A stretch of DNA of 64,000 nucleotides from Panagrolaimus kolymaensis (GCA_028622995.1 JAJQJQ010000021.1:1-64000), one strand, 5' to 3'; positions 36,501 to 48,471 are shown, counted from the stretch's first letter. The notes: a model not told the origin generated them from the sequence alone. Numbers and translations are program-made.

Positions 36501-39500
36501 TTCTTTCTCACAACAATATTACAAAAAATTTAAGAGTTTCGAAACTGACTTTTATAAATCATAAACATTTTCTTCTTGTTTTCAAGGTTGCAAAAATTAA
36601 TTAAATAAAAGATTTTTTTGATATATATAAAACTGAAATTTATTTCACAAATTAAAAATTTCCATAAAATAAAACTGCGTTGGTATTTCACTGTCAAGAT
36701 AATATAATTTTCTTAAAATTTTTTAAATTTAAGTGCGAAAAGAGTTTTACTATTTCCACAACATATTTTTTTTTATAAAACCAAATTCGTCTTATAGCTA
36801 TTGTTTTCTAAAAACTGCATTAATTTTCATCTGATGGAATTTTTTTTATTAAACTTTCAGTCGATTACCATTTAGTAAATAAAGCCTTTTTAAAACTTAG
36901 TTAGTGTTGGTAAAATTATTGTAAAAATTTTATTAACGATTTATAATTTTGCTACATTGAAATTTATTAAAAAAAAAACTGACTTGCGTTTACAAAATTT
37001 TGGAGAAATTAAAAAAAGATAAAATCAAAATATTTAATCCCATTTAAAATTTTCAGCACGAAAAGGGCAAAGGTTTGATTGAAGAAAATGAAGTATATGG
37101 AAATTCATTGGCCGGAATTTGGGTGACAACTGGTTCATCGCCAATTTTGCGTAAAAATCGTATCCATTCTGGAAAACAAGTGGGAGTGTATTTTTACGAT
37201 AATGGCCACGGGCTGCTTGAAGAAAATGATATTTTCAATCATCTTTATTCGGGAGTACAAATTCGAACTGGATCAAATCCCAAAATAACAAGAAATAAAA
37301 TTTGGGGCGGCCAAAATGGCGGAGTTTTAGTTTACAATAATGGAGCTGGGGTTTTGGAAGATAATGAAATATTCGATAATGCTATGGCGGGAGTATGGAT
37401 TAAAACGGATTCTCATCCTGTGCTTAGGAGAAATAAAATTTATGATGGTCGTGATGGAGGTGTGTGTATTTTTACTAAAGGTCGAGGCCTCCTTGAAGAC
37501 AATGATATTTATCGAAATGCCCAAGCGGGAGTTCTCATTTCCACGGAATCTCATCCAACTTTACGAAGAAATCGAATATTTGAAGGTCGCGCAGCTGGAA
37601 TCGAAATAACCAATGGTGCCACAGCAACATTGGAAGGAAATTTTTTATTTAATAATAAATTTGGTGGTTTATGTTTGGCAACCGATGTTCGTCCAGCTTT
37701 AAGGGACAATAGAATATTTGATAATCAAAATGCTGTGGAGCGAGCAGTTACAAGAGGATATTGTTTATTCAAAATTAGTTCATGCACTTCTTTCCCTATG
37801 CATGATTTTTATCGGTATGTTTATTTAAAAAATATAATAATTTTTGTTTGAGAATTATAAAACTGGGACATTATGCAAAAGTGTTCGAAAAAATCAAACA
37901 AAAAACTAAAATTCAAAAAAACATTTTTGCTAAATATATTATATATAAAAGAATAATTAAACTGACACCTTTTTTAACAAAATATACTGCTTATGTATTT
38001 TGAGCTTTAAGAAAACTGTCTTTTTGTATGAACTTAGGGGTAACTGACCCCACCAAAATTTTTTGGGCAATTTTAATAATAATTTTAACTGTCATAATTC
38101 AATTTAGTTCATTTAAAAAAGTGAAATATTTAAAAATTTCTAAAATATAAAACTGAGTGGTTTTTTTTCTGGTTTTGATTTAATTCTTTTTTAAAGTTTC
38201 ATTTTTTAAATCTTCTTTTGTTTATTAAAAAAACTGTCGATGATAAGTAAGAAATTTCTTACCACAACTCTTTCTTGCTTTATTTAATTTCTTTTTTATT
38301 TAACTGCCATTCGCCGACCATTTTTGTTTGAAAATAGAATCGATTTTTATTTTATTACTAAAAAATTTTTAAAAATGGATGTTTGTGTTAGTCTAGTTAT
38401 TTACTTAACAAAGAAGTAGTTGATCCACCGCCATTTTTTTTCTTGATAATGAAAGCAAAAATTCATTTAATAATTTAAATCTAACATTTTCAATGGACAT
38501 TTTTATAATTAAGAAATGTCCCCTTCTAAATTTATTTAAATTAACTGTGATTTTTGGTAAATTTTTGTTTTGCATTTAAAAAAAAATAAAACCAAATTTC
38601 CGATATAAAAAAACTATTTCCTAATTAACTTCCTACCTTTTTTTATATGTATTCTAATTTTAAATAAGCTTTATTAAAACTGGCTCTTAATGTTTGCGAG
38701 GGTAATACACAACTAACATTATTTTTTTCGATATTTGTGGCAAGCGCGTTTGCTGCAAAATAGTTTCTTTAGACTCCATAATAGCGATTATAATTATTAA
38801 ATTATTTTTCTTTTTTCTTTTAAAACTGCATTCAATAGTCATCATAGGAATTATTTATCTCAAAAAAATTTTTTGCTTACAAAATTTAGTTTTTTACTTT
38901 ACTAATCTTTTTTACACCATTATTAAAAAACTGAATAAAGAATTAATGGTTTCTAATTCGCCAAAACGAATATGAAAATTTAAAAAATTTTAAACTGTGG
39001 CTTTTCGCTCATTTATAAGGCATAAAAGTATTTTTTTAAGTAAGCTTCAACTGCCATTGGAAGTATCGTACCTTAGAAAAAATTAAAACTAAATTTTTTT
39101 CATAAAATTAAATTAAATTTAAACTGCTTTCTTTTAATATTCGTTTCCCTCTAAATTTTAGCTTTATGAAACTGTCGGTGCTAGTTTTTTTTGGCAAAAC
39201 TTTTCGTAGAGTAATTTTAACTGTAATTAATTAATTTCTATTTTTTCTTCCAAAAAAATCGAAGAAAAAAATTATTAATTTACAAATATGAACTGAGTTT
39301 TATTATTTTTATTTTCACTCTTTTCCAAAAAATAATTCTTAATCAACTCTTTCTGGCTTTTTTAAATCCATTTTTTTAAACTGCGATTGATTATTTTTAC
39401 CTCAATAATACAACCTTAAAATATAAAAAATAAATAAACAAAACTGATCTTGAATCAATTACGATTTGTTTGTTTCAGATGCATAACTTGCAATACCACC

Positions 39501-41338
39501 GATAGAAATGCCATTTGTATTAATTGCATTCGAGTATGTCATAAAGGCCATCAAGTGGAATTTGTTCGACATGATCGGTAAGTTTTATATACATATTTAA
39601 ATAAAAATTAAAAACTTTTTCATCCTTTTTATTTTAAATTAACTGGATGCTATTACTTTCTTGATAAAAACTGTAAAACATTAAATTTCCTTGATTTCAA
39701 ACTCAAGCTTTTTATTTTTTCTTTAACTGACAACTTGAGTTTGATTTCATAGCGATCACTTTTATTATTACATATCCTTTCTAAAAAAAGTGAAAAGTAG
39801 TCGATACGTTATAAAATGTTCAATTGATGTTGGATATCAGAAGAACGGAAAAAATGTGAAAATAGATAAAAAAATAGGTCTCATCTCCCGGATGCGGATC
39901 CTGTGAGGTACATTGACATTTGAAGTAAGATCCAAAACCAAAAGAAAAAATGAATGAAAAAATTAGCATGAAAGTGTTCATTCATTTGAAAGAATGTTTG
40001 AACAATAAATTGATTTTTATTGAATGAAAATAAAACGATGATGAGTGGTTGCTTTATTTTGAGGATCCAAAGATAAAATGAGGAAGGATCCACAGATAAG
40101 GAAGGATCCAAAGAAGGGAATGGATTCAGAAAATAAGAAGGATCCAAAGAATGGAATGGATCCAAAGATAAGGAAGGATCCAAAGTAGGGATGCTCGATC
40201 TTGGCTTTTGAAAAATTCGAACATCGAACTTCGAACATTTTTTGGGAAAAAAAGGCAGAACATCCGAACATCGAACCATGTTCGGAGACGTAAAAATTAG
40301 CTATTTAAAACCCGAACATCCGAACTCCGAACAATGTTCGGATAAAATTGACGAAAATTCCGAGCTTCGAACTCCGAACCACGAACGATCGAGCATCCCT
40401 GATCCAAAGAAGGGAGTGGATCCAAAGAAGGGGAAGGATCCACTGATGCAAGAGGATCCAAAATATAAGAAAGATCCACAGACGACGAAGGGTCTAAAGG
40501 CGAGGAAGGATCTTAAGACGGGGCAAGATCCAAAAAATAAAAAGGATCCAAAAAAAGAAGGAACCAAAGATAAGTCTTAAGGACTTTGAAAGAAAGAAAA
40601 TGGGTTGTGCTGAGACTTTAAACGTTATGCTGGCCTTATTTTGTTGCTGGATTGGGACTTTAAGAAATGAGGCGAGCATGAGCGCTTGAAGGGCGTTCAG
40701 GATCCATTCCTTTTAAGAATAAAAGACTATAATTAAAAATTGTTAATATTCAAGCCAAGCTTTCTTTATCAAAGTCTATCGATAGTAATTAGATGACGGC
40801 TTTGAAATAATTGATTGGATGAGAAGTAAATATCAAAGCGGAATGATAAAATTTTAACAGCTGGGTCTGATGTGAGAAAAAGAAAGATAAGGATGGTTAG
40901 CGTTCATTTTTTGGTAGTACAAAAAAGAATTATATTTATTTTATTTACTAAAGATCTTAGCTAATAAATATTTTTTAATGAAATTTGAATTTTCTAAAAA
41001 AGAAAAATAGACAGGCAGAGAGCCTCCCGAAGGGAGGCGAACCTGCTTGTATTTAAAAAAAATTAAAACTGAAAATTGACGAATGCAAATAAACAAAAAA
41101 TTTTTATAAAAAATTTGAAAATTAATTATGCAAGATTAAAAAAAGGAATAATACTGGGTAAAACCGGAAATTTGTTAAATTAATAAAAAAATTTCCATAT
41201 TTTAGATTTTTCTGTGATTGTGGAGCTGGAACTCTAGAAAAAATGCAATGTCGATTGCAAACTGAAATACGCGACAATGATACAGTTTATGATTCTGCAA
41301 CCCCAACTGAAACTGAAACATCAGCGGTTAATAATTAA
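30589..41338 (+). CDS. dre-1: F-box only protein 11 / DRE-1 orthologue
   Basis: Six exons, all in phase: 30589-31164, 33092-33752, 34700-35097, 37057-37814, 39479-39577, 41206-41338; 874 aa. An Ala/Thr-rich and acidic N-terminus leads to an F-box (about 108-150, [14 protein letters not shown] then [20 protein letters not shown]). A long right-handed beta-helix of repeats follows (pattern G-x-G-x-x-E-x-N-x-I-x-x-N-x-x-A-G-I), about 200-780. The C-terminus is a UBR-type zinc finger ([20 protein letters not shown] ... FFCDCGAG), then NDTVYDSA as in animal FBXO11. FBXO11/DRE-1 is the substrate receptor of an SCF (SKP1-cullin-F-box) ubiquitin ligase; in C. elegans DRE-1 controls developmental timing. 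Introns 1-5 are long (0.9-2 kb) and packed with the AACTG motif; the exons are not. Confidence 0.93.
40187..40400. mobile_element. Foldback (MITE-like) element inside the minisatellite
   Basis: 214 bases with perfect 14-base terminal inverted repeats, AGGGATGCTCGATC and GATCGAGCATCCCT. The interior is built of GAACATCCGAAC and TTCGAACATCGAAC repeats, including CCGAACAATGTTCGG palindromes. No coding capacity. The target duplication is unclear because the flanks are themselves repeats. Confidence 0.6.
41013..41050. repeat. Strong imperfect hairpin
   Basis: GCCTCCC-GAA-GGGAGGC is a perfect 7-bp stem with a 3-base loop, extended outward by ACAGGCAG/CCTGCTTGT pairing. It is GC-rich in very AT-rich DNA, at the right edge of the inserted stretch. 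Confidence 0.55.
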
Positions 41339-44300
41339 CTGTTTTAAACTTTAATCGTCTTTAAGTTCACAAAAAAAAATTTAATTTTTGCATTTTTCGT
41401 TATTTTTTCCAGTACCATTAAAATATTTGTGCAAAAAAAAAACTGAATCATTGATGTATTCGGTGGCATAATTATAAATTTTTATTGTTTTAAATTTTTT
41501 TCTTTGAAATTAGGCTTTTTTTAAACTGATTTTTTTTAATGTCTTGGTTAGCTTCGGTGGCGCATTCATATTTTTATTGTTGATGATTGGGTGAAAGGGG
41601 ATGGATAGAAAACTGAACGAACGTTTTTGCTGGAAAAATTTTGTCAAAGCGTCGAGAAATTTTTTTTTTGAATAACTGAAAAGAATTAGATATGTTTTGT
41701 TAAGACTTAAAAGCCATTTAACAAAAATTAGTTACTTTCTTGTGTCGCGATCAGGACATTTCTAATAACCCACAATATTTTTAAAATTTAAAACTGAGCA
41801 TGTTAGAGTTATGTTTTTTTTATATGTTAAAAATTAATTCTTTTTTTCGAAAAAATAAACTGAGTAAATTTTTAATAGTATGTATTTCAAAAACTGAAAA
41901 ACTATAATACAGTCTTATTCAAAAAACTTTAAAAAAAACTGTGATAAGAATTCATACGCGGTTGAAAGGATACAAAAAAATCTTAACTAAGGAATCATTT
42001 TTTTTAAATATTATTAAACTTTTTATTCTTTCTCGCCGTTCCTAAATCATCCAATCATCAAATTTATTTTCTTCTTTAATTTTATTCTTAATTTTTTTTT
42101 AAACTGGAAAAAAATTAATATTGTGATGAACATTCATTTTCGCTCGCTACTCCTCTTCCTTTCTTTCAATTTCACATTTTCTCGAGGTATTTATTATTTT
42201 TTGTTTTTTGTTTTTTAACTTAAGCTTCTCTGTTTTTTTTTGTTATTGTTCTTAAAAAAAACTGTGCACAATTCTGGGTTAGATTTTTTTATATTATTTT
42301 ATGTATTTCGGTGTCGGGAATTCGTTCAATCAATCGCCGTTCCATTTTTTTAATATAAATCTTAAATTTTTTTTTGTAAACTGTATTTTAAAAAGCATTA
42401 GTAAAAATTTGTTTAAAAAATTCATACAAAAATTAAATAATTAATTGTCAAATTGACTTTTTGATGACAAAAAAACTATGTGAGCAAATAAAACATTAAA
42501 AAAAAATTATTAGCATATCTTTTTTTTAAAACTCAACTTTACCATTTAAAGGTTTTTCCATATTTTTTCTTTTCACCTTTTAACTAACCTCACTGTTTCA
42601 ATTTATTTTTCTTCCAATCTTTTTTCTTTTAATTTAACTGTCTCATCAATTTCAACTTTGGATTTATAGTTTTTCAATTTTAAATTTTAGGTTTTTTAAT
42701 ATTTAATTTTTACATTTCGCTTTGATGCAAAATGAAGAGTAACTTTTATATTTTTTTAATTTTTATATTTAACTGAATTGCGTAGAAAATTATTCTATGA
42801 TTTATTTCTTTTGGTAATTAAAAATAAAGAAAACTGTAAAAATAATATAAAATTTACAAAACCTGTATTTGTTTGACTTATATATTTTTTAAACTGAAGA
42901 TAGAAAACAACGCGACATTAAAATCTTTAAAACATTGGATTTTTTTTGTGGGTTTAAGGCAAGATACATATGTAAGAAAACTGTTTTACCATCCACAATT
43001 TACCTAAAAAATTTAAATGGATAATTTTTGCCATTTTATTTTTCAAAATTTTCGTATTATTTCTGGATCGCAAAAAAAATGTGATGAAGATTTTAATAAT
43101 ACTTCATAGGTGAGGAGTAAACTGGTATCCATTCGAATTTCGAACCTCAAATATTGGTAAAAAATTATAAATTTTTTTTATAAATTCTTAATAAACTGAG
43201 TCAATAATTAGGCTACTGGGATATCAACAAAATGAAGACAAAAAGTGTTAATATAAATGAAAAAAAAACTGCAATGTTGTAGCTGGAATCATTAATAACC
43301 ATATTTTATTTTAATAAAAATTTTTTAACTGTGGATTATGAAGTAAGCAGTAGATATCTCCATTGTTCAGAAGAAGAAAAAAACTGTAAAAAAAAGAGTA
43401 ACTTCGATTGCTTTGAAAAAAAAAATAATATTAAAAACTGTGGTTAATTTTTTTGCTTCTTTTATTATAAACTGTTGATAACAGATAGAGAAGGAACAAA
43501 CTGTTGAAATTTAATTTGTTTTTTTTGAACTGATAGCTAGAGTCTTTTTTGTGTTAATTTGTTTCAACTCGTCGTCGACGAAAGATTTTTTCAAAGCACA
43601 TAGATTTTGTGTGACTTTTTTCAATTTTTTTTTCAAAATAAATATTTATAAATAATTAATTATGTTTTTCTAACTGTGGAACGAAAAGAGTGTTGGTTTT
43701 CTTTGGCGAAACCAACAAATTTTTGGATGGATCAATAAAAATTTAACATTTTGATAACACAAAAAACTGTTTTTGGGCCTTATAAGTAAGTTTTTGAAGG
43801 AAAGAAAGGATTTTGAAAGTGAAATTTTTATGATTTTTCTCAAAAAATTTATAAAACTGTGCCTTATTTATATTTCTTTTTTCAAATCTTTCTTTATTCT
43901 TTCATTTTTTGAATTTTATAAATAAACTGAATAACTCCAAACTTTTGCCTAAAGCAACGCTCCTTTAATTTTTTTAGTTGCTAAATTAAAACTGCGTTTT
44001 TTTAAAATAATTTGTGTGATAACTAAAATTAGAAATAAAATGTTTATAACATTTAATTTTTAACTGCGTGCGGATTTTTCTAAAGAGAAAAATGTATTTT
44101 TACAAGGTATTATAAAGCAAAATAAGTAAGTCAACAACAGTATTTATTGTTTTTTTTTGATGTCCCATTTATTTTATTGCTTAACTTTTGGATTTCATTA
44201 AAACTGTCACATTTCATTCATATCGGATGAAAAAATTCTGAACTGAAAGTTAAGCTGCTATCGCCTTTTTAATTTTTAAAAAGTAAAAGAATTTTAATTT

Positions 44301-45153
44301 AAAAAAACCCATAGCATTCTAAAAAGGCACAAAAATACTAAAGCTAAAATTTATAATTAATTTTTTTTAACTGCGTCCAAATATCCTTCCTAGAAATCCC
44401 ATTTTTTTAGCATTCAATAAAAAATAAACAGAAATTAACTAATTTAAACTGTAACATGGTTTAGCATGATTTTTATCGAAGACTTTCATGCTTTCTTAAT
44501 CCAAAAAGGGAAAGGAAATATTAATGAATTTTTCTATAAATAAAAACTGTGATAATTTCTTAAATACGGAATGTTTCAAATTTAAGAAGAAAGTAAAAAA
44601 GAAACAAATTTTAAATCATTCAAGCTAGTTGTAGAAATCATTTATTTATAAACATTTGTCATCTGATTTGATACCTTTTTATTTTTTTATAAAAACTGTA
44701 AACAGGATTTTCTCATTTTTTTTTCATTTTTTTTGTTGCAAATTTCATATTTAAAAACTGTAAAAATGATCATTTGGCATGAAAGTTGAAACGTAAAAAA
44801 ATTAATAAATATTTTTAACCTTTTCCTAATTTATTATTAATATATTTTGTATAAAAACTGAGTAACGTATCCTTTGGTGGATTTTTTTCAAAAGTGGAAG
44901 TAAAATTCAAGCAAAAAAAGCTAAACAGTAGCAACAGAAAAATTGTCTTGAAATGTTATTTTTTTAAAGTTTACCCGTTAGAAATAACTACAAATAATCT
45001 CAAATATTTATAAAAAAAAACTGAAGGCACTTTCAAGAAATGGTGACGGAGAAACCAAATTAAAATGTTGTATTTTTTTTTAAACTGGCTAAATTTTTGG
45101 TTGATGGAAGGCGTCGTGTCACAATTTTAGATTTTTATTCAAATACACATAGC
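41339..45153. other. Intergenic DNA filled by the AACTG array
   Basis: Between the FBXO11 stop and the 3' end of the Srt-like gene. No coding segment recognised. The AACTG motif continues at the same density and on the same strand. Confidence 0.7.
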
Positions 45154-46999
45154 TCATGGACGCAACAATATTTTAACTTTATCCCCATTCCCTTCGATAC
45201 GGCAACGTAAAAGTAGCAAAAATCTTGAACGAATTTGTCTGAAACAAATAAACCCAAAATTAAATTCTTTTTAAAAGAAAAATTTGGGAGTCTCTTACTT
45301 ATTCATGATAAAATAAAGCATAGGATTTAATCCACAAAAAATAATCCAAAGTATATCAATTGCCACGGGAATCCAATGAGAGTTGGGCAAAAAATAAGGG
45401 CTATAATGCCATGCAAATAATAAAAAAGTTGGATATAAAAATGTTATAAATGATTGAATGAGTAATTTCATTTCATTCTTTTCATAAAAATGCTTAGTAT
45501 TGGAAGTCGTCATAGTGCTTCGCTGAAGAACTGTATTTATTAAAAATTATGTAAATTTAAAAAAATAAAAAAACTGTATTTAAAACAAGATGGAGGAGAA
45601 GTTAGATAAAAAAGAATACAACTTTTAAAAAACTGAAATATTTTCAAAGGGCTTGAGTTTCATTTAATTCAATGAAAAAAATTGAATGGAATTTGTAAAA
45701 CTGAGTTACATTAAAGTTGTCTTTTTTTTCATAAATTCTAACATTTTTTTTTCAAACTTTTTAAAACTGAAAACGGAAAGATAAAGTTTTTTTTGATATT
45801 TCCTAACTTTTTTTTCACAAGAAATTTCTCCCTTTTTTTAAACTGAATATCGCAAATCGCAGTTTCACTGTGAACAAATTTTTTTGTTGAATCAAACAAA
45901 AAACATGCTTGAAAAGAAAACTGTTTCTTTGTTTTTTTGAATCAAAATAAAACTTCAAAAATTTAGAAAAGCATCACATAAAATAAAAAATAAAAATTTT
46001 GACAGTAGCAAGCTCTTCTAAAGCTACTTCCATTCATTCCCGAATATTCCCAAACAACTCTAACTTCACCCAAAAAAAAATTTCACTAACCATATGAGCA
46101 ATAACAATAACAATGGCAATATAAACAATGAAGGTCAAAATTAAGGTTGGAGTCGAAGAATAAAATTCTGCGTGCCCTGCCATTTCACTCCATAAACCAT
46201 CATTGAGAGCCCAACAAAAACAATTTTTATAAAATTTTAAACCAGTATATGGAGTCATGTAAGCAGCAAAAAATAAAAGGCCATAAATCCAACAACATAA
46301 AATCAAAAACTAAAAATAGTGATAAAAAAAGACTCTTGCCACAAAAATTAATAATTAGGAATGTTCGACCTTGAAAAGAAAAGAAAAAAGTGAATTTTTT
46401 GATACCATAAATTTTGGGAATTATCAAACTTCGAATCCTAACATGAAAAAAATGGACTCTGGTTTTACGACAAATTTTTTATATCGGTAGGAGGAAAACA
46501 ACCAAAGTTAATTTAGTTATTAGTAACTTACTTTAAAAATTTTAGAATAATTTGATTTGTATCGTTTAAAAACGATAAATCGATTTAAAGCCAATACCAA
46601 AGTTTGTGGAACCAATGCTATGCATGAAGCATTGCTTATATTTCCTGCCAACTAAAACCATCTTTTTTACTAATCAAAAAATTCAAGACAAACTTCTTCA
46701 ATAAATTGATAACTAAAATCATCGGCGAGAACTGCAACGCCCGAATATAAATGTCCAGTGAGTTGAAGGCATTCAGTAATTCCTATGGATAACATAATAT
46801 TATAAGCAAGTTTAGTTCGATAATCTTTATAAATTATAAATAACTGAAACATAGCTTTTTGATGCTAAAAAATAGGGAAGAGAAAGCTTACTGAAAGGAA
46901 TAATAAATGAATGGGTAATACAATCATACTCAATCCAAAATATACACATCCAACAATCACCCGTTCATTATCAGTGAAATCAAGATTGTATGCTTCCAT
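45154..46999 (-). CDS. Serpentine chemoreceptor, Srt-like
   Basis: Six exons, all in phase: 46892-46999, 46694-46864, 46532-46651, 46091-46309, 45299-45522, 45154-45238; 308 aa. The start is at MEAYNLDFTDNERVIVG. Features fitting the Srt family are RVIVGCVYFGLSMIVLPIHL (helix 1), a TECLQLTGHLYSGV segment in helix 2, LAGNISNASCIAL and LVLALNRFIVFKRY (helix 3 end), and a last helix with FCGLNPMLYFIMNKQIRSR, matching the Yxx-NKxIR ending of Srt proteins. Nematode Srt receptors are putative chemosensory GPCRs. The 3' exon depends on using the GTAAGA donor at 45298; without it translation stops at the next codon. Intron 4 (45523-46090) contains the end of the AACTG array. Confidence 0.8.
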
Positions 47000-48147
47000 G
47001 GCCTTCCAAAGCCCAACAAAATATCAAGATAAACAAAGCAAACAATACTGTAGCTTGCTTTGGAAAAATATGTGGCAACTAACTTCCGCAAAAAAAAAAA
47101 GTGATATCACTCAAAAGTAAAAAAAAAAAAATGTTCGTTCTTGTCAGCCTTTTTTATACCATGTTTTTATTTTTTATGTGTAACGCACATATGCTGTTTA
47201 TAAAAAGCTTTAATAGATTTAATAATAACTTTTCTTCTGTTTTTTTGTAAAAATTTTATTAAAGGGAGTGTCCCATACGATGAGAAAACCCTTACAGCGG
47301 GTGTTCCTAGCCCGAAAGTTTTTTTTCATTGTCTCAAAAGCTTACAAAGAGCTTCAAATTTTTTGTAGCTTTTTGTAGCACTTTGTTTTTTTTTCTCAAA
47401 ATGCTACAAAAAGCTACAAAAATTCGTAGCACTTTGTAAGCTTTTGAGACAAAGAAACTTTCGGGCTAGGAACACCCGTCGTCGTAAAATTATTCTCATC
47501 GTCTGGGACACTCCCTTTAAGCTTTGCACCAAATAGAAAGAAAATTAAAAAGCGATAATTTTATTGTCATGTATCAAACCACATTTTCATTTAAGCTTAT
47601 TACCATAGTTAAGTTGTTTAACAACTAACTACAATGTAGTTTTGGAACTTTCAAGAAATATCTTTATTTAGAAATCAAGGTATTTTACTTCTCAAATTCG
47701 ATTATCAAAAAGCAACAAAAAAATGCAATTTCATCAACAAAAAATTTTTCTTCGAGCCGCTCTCATAAATAAAAAACTCTCAAAACGAAAGAAATCGAGC
47801 ATTGGAAAGAAAAAAAATTCTAATGTTTTACTTTTTTTTCTTTCTTTCTTCTTCGATGATGACAATTCAAAGTCCTTCTTTTTCTTCAATGTTTTCTCCT
47901 TTTTTCAACCTTTTTTTGATCCATGCTTTCATTAAAAACTTTCCATGTTATTTTTGCCCTCTAAAGCTTCTATTTTTATCATCTTATCGATTGTCTGAAG
48001 CTTGAGTAAAAGCTTTTCAGCTTATTGCTTTTTATTCATGTGTTTCTCGGGTTTTTCTTGTTCGCGTTGTTTGTATTTATCCTTTATATTCTCCATCCAC
48101 GTTTTCCTTACTCTAACCACTTTTACTTTTCAGGATTCATCATCAAT
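47000..48147. other. Intergenic region with one MITE, upstream of SEM1/DSS1
   Basis: AT-rich. Holds the TTAA-flanked element at 47263-47516. The stretch from about 47910 to 48135 is the probable outron/5' UTR of the dss-1 gene, and a diverged copy occurs at about 60740-61240. Confidence 0.55.
47263..47516. mobile_element. 254-bp MITE with TTAA target duplication
   Basis: Terminal inverted repeats of about 25 bases (AGGGAGTGTCCCA...ACGATGAGAA against its complement) with TTAA on both sides (47259-47262 and 47517-47520). The interior is also largely palindromic (GCTACAAAAAGCTAC, AAGCTTTTGAGACAA). TTAA sites are typical of piggyBac-mobilised elements; no transposase here. Confidence 0.75.
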
Positions 48148-48471
48148 ATGTCTTCAAATCAAAATCAAGAAAAGCAAGAAAAATCAGACAAATCTGATAA
48201 AACAGCAACATCCAAGAAAATGAGCTTCTCATTGAACAATCCAAATGATCCAAAACCATCTTCAACTACAAACAACAAGAATAATGCAGCCTTGGATGAT
48301 GACGATGACTTTGAAGAATTCCCAACTGATGCTGGTCATATTGATGCTGTTGATGAAGATGAAAAAGATACCATATGGGAAGATAATTGGGAAGATGAAA
48401 CCGTTGGTGAAGACTTCAGCACAGAATTGCGTGCAGAACTTGAAAAAATGGGTCACAAGAATATGATCTAA
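48148..48471 (+). CDS. dss-1: 26S proteasome subunit SEM1/DSS1
   Basis: Single coding exon, 107 aa. The N-terminal half is Lys/Ser/Asn-rich and looks disordered. The C-terminal half is the family signature: [14 protein letters not shown], then [18 protein letters not shown] and a terminal helix [17 protein letters not shown]1/SEM1 is a small acidic protein in the 19S proteasome lid that also binds BRCA2 and TREX-2 type complexes. It is slightly longer than the usual 70-90 residues because of the N-terminal extension. The start is the first ATG after a TTTTCAG at 48129-48133, which may be a trans-splice or 5' UTR acceptor. An AATAAA-like signal lies near 48572. Its 5' region is duplicated near 61190-61345. 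Confidence 0.93.
   Translation: MSSNQNQEKQEKSDKSDKTATSKKMSFSLNNPNDPKPSSTTNNKNNAALDDDDDFEEFPTDAGHIDAVDEDEKDTIWEDNWEDETVGEDFSTELRAELEKMGHKNMI

Larger units (their letters stand above)
39800..41055. mobile_element. Insertion interrupting the motif array, with GGATCCAAAGA minisatellite
   Basis: Between the AACTG copies at about 39727 and 41066 the array is absent. The stretch contains a degenerate GGATCCAAAGAAGG-type tandem repeat (about 40065-40185 and 40400-40565), a foldback element at 40187-40400, and ends near a strong hairpin at 41013-41050. Best read as a later insertion in FBXO11 intron 5; its boundaries and family are uncertain. Confidence 0.5.
31629..45925 (+). repeat. Dense strand-fixed array of A/T-run plus AACTG motif
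   Basis: A short motif, an A/T-only run ending AACTG (mostly TTTAAACTG, AAAAACTG or TTTTAACTG), recurs on the plus strand through introns 1-5 of the FBXO11 gene, the 3' intergenic DNA and intron 4 of the antisense Srt-like gene. By eye I count about 25 in intron 3 (1.96 kb), 20 in intron 4 (1.66 kb) and about 50 between 41338 and 45925. Spacings are mostly 30-100 bases. At this base composition AACTG is expected about once per 1.2 kb per strand. The base after AACTG varies (T, A, C or G) and sequence between sites is not conserved. Exons carry only isolated occurrences. The flanks of the window lack this density. Function unknown. Confidence 0.85.

Noticed and set aside
39881..40580. Several overlapping open frames with DP-S-LDP or FGSF repeats
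   Set aside because: All are translations of the GGATCCAAAGA minisatellite in different frames.
41013..41050. Rho-independent terminator
   Set aside because: The window is nuclear eukaryotic DNA with spliced genes, so a bacterial terminator is not meaningful.
31629..45925. Interpreting AACTG as the known C. elegans Ruby piRNA motif CTGTTTCA
   Set aside because: Most copies lack TTTCA after CTG; only an analogy can be claimed.
31629..45925. CRISPR array or tandem satellite
   Set aside because: Repeat unit is far too short and spacing irregular; eukaryotic host; intervening DNA shows no unit-length repetition.
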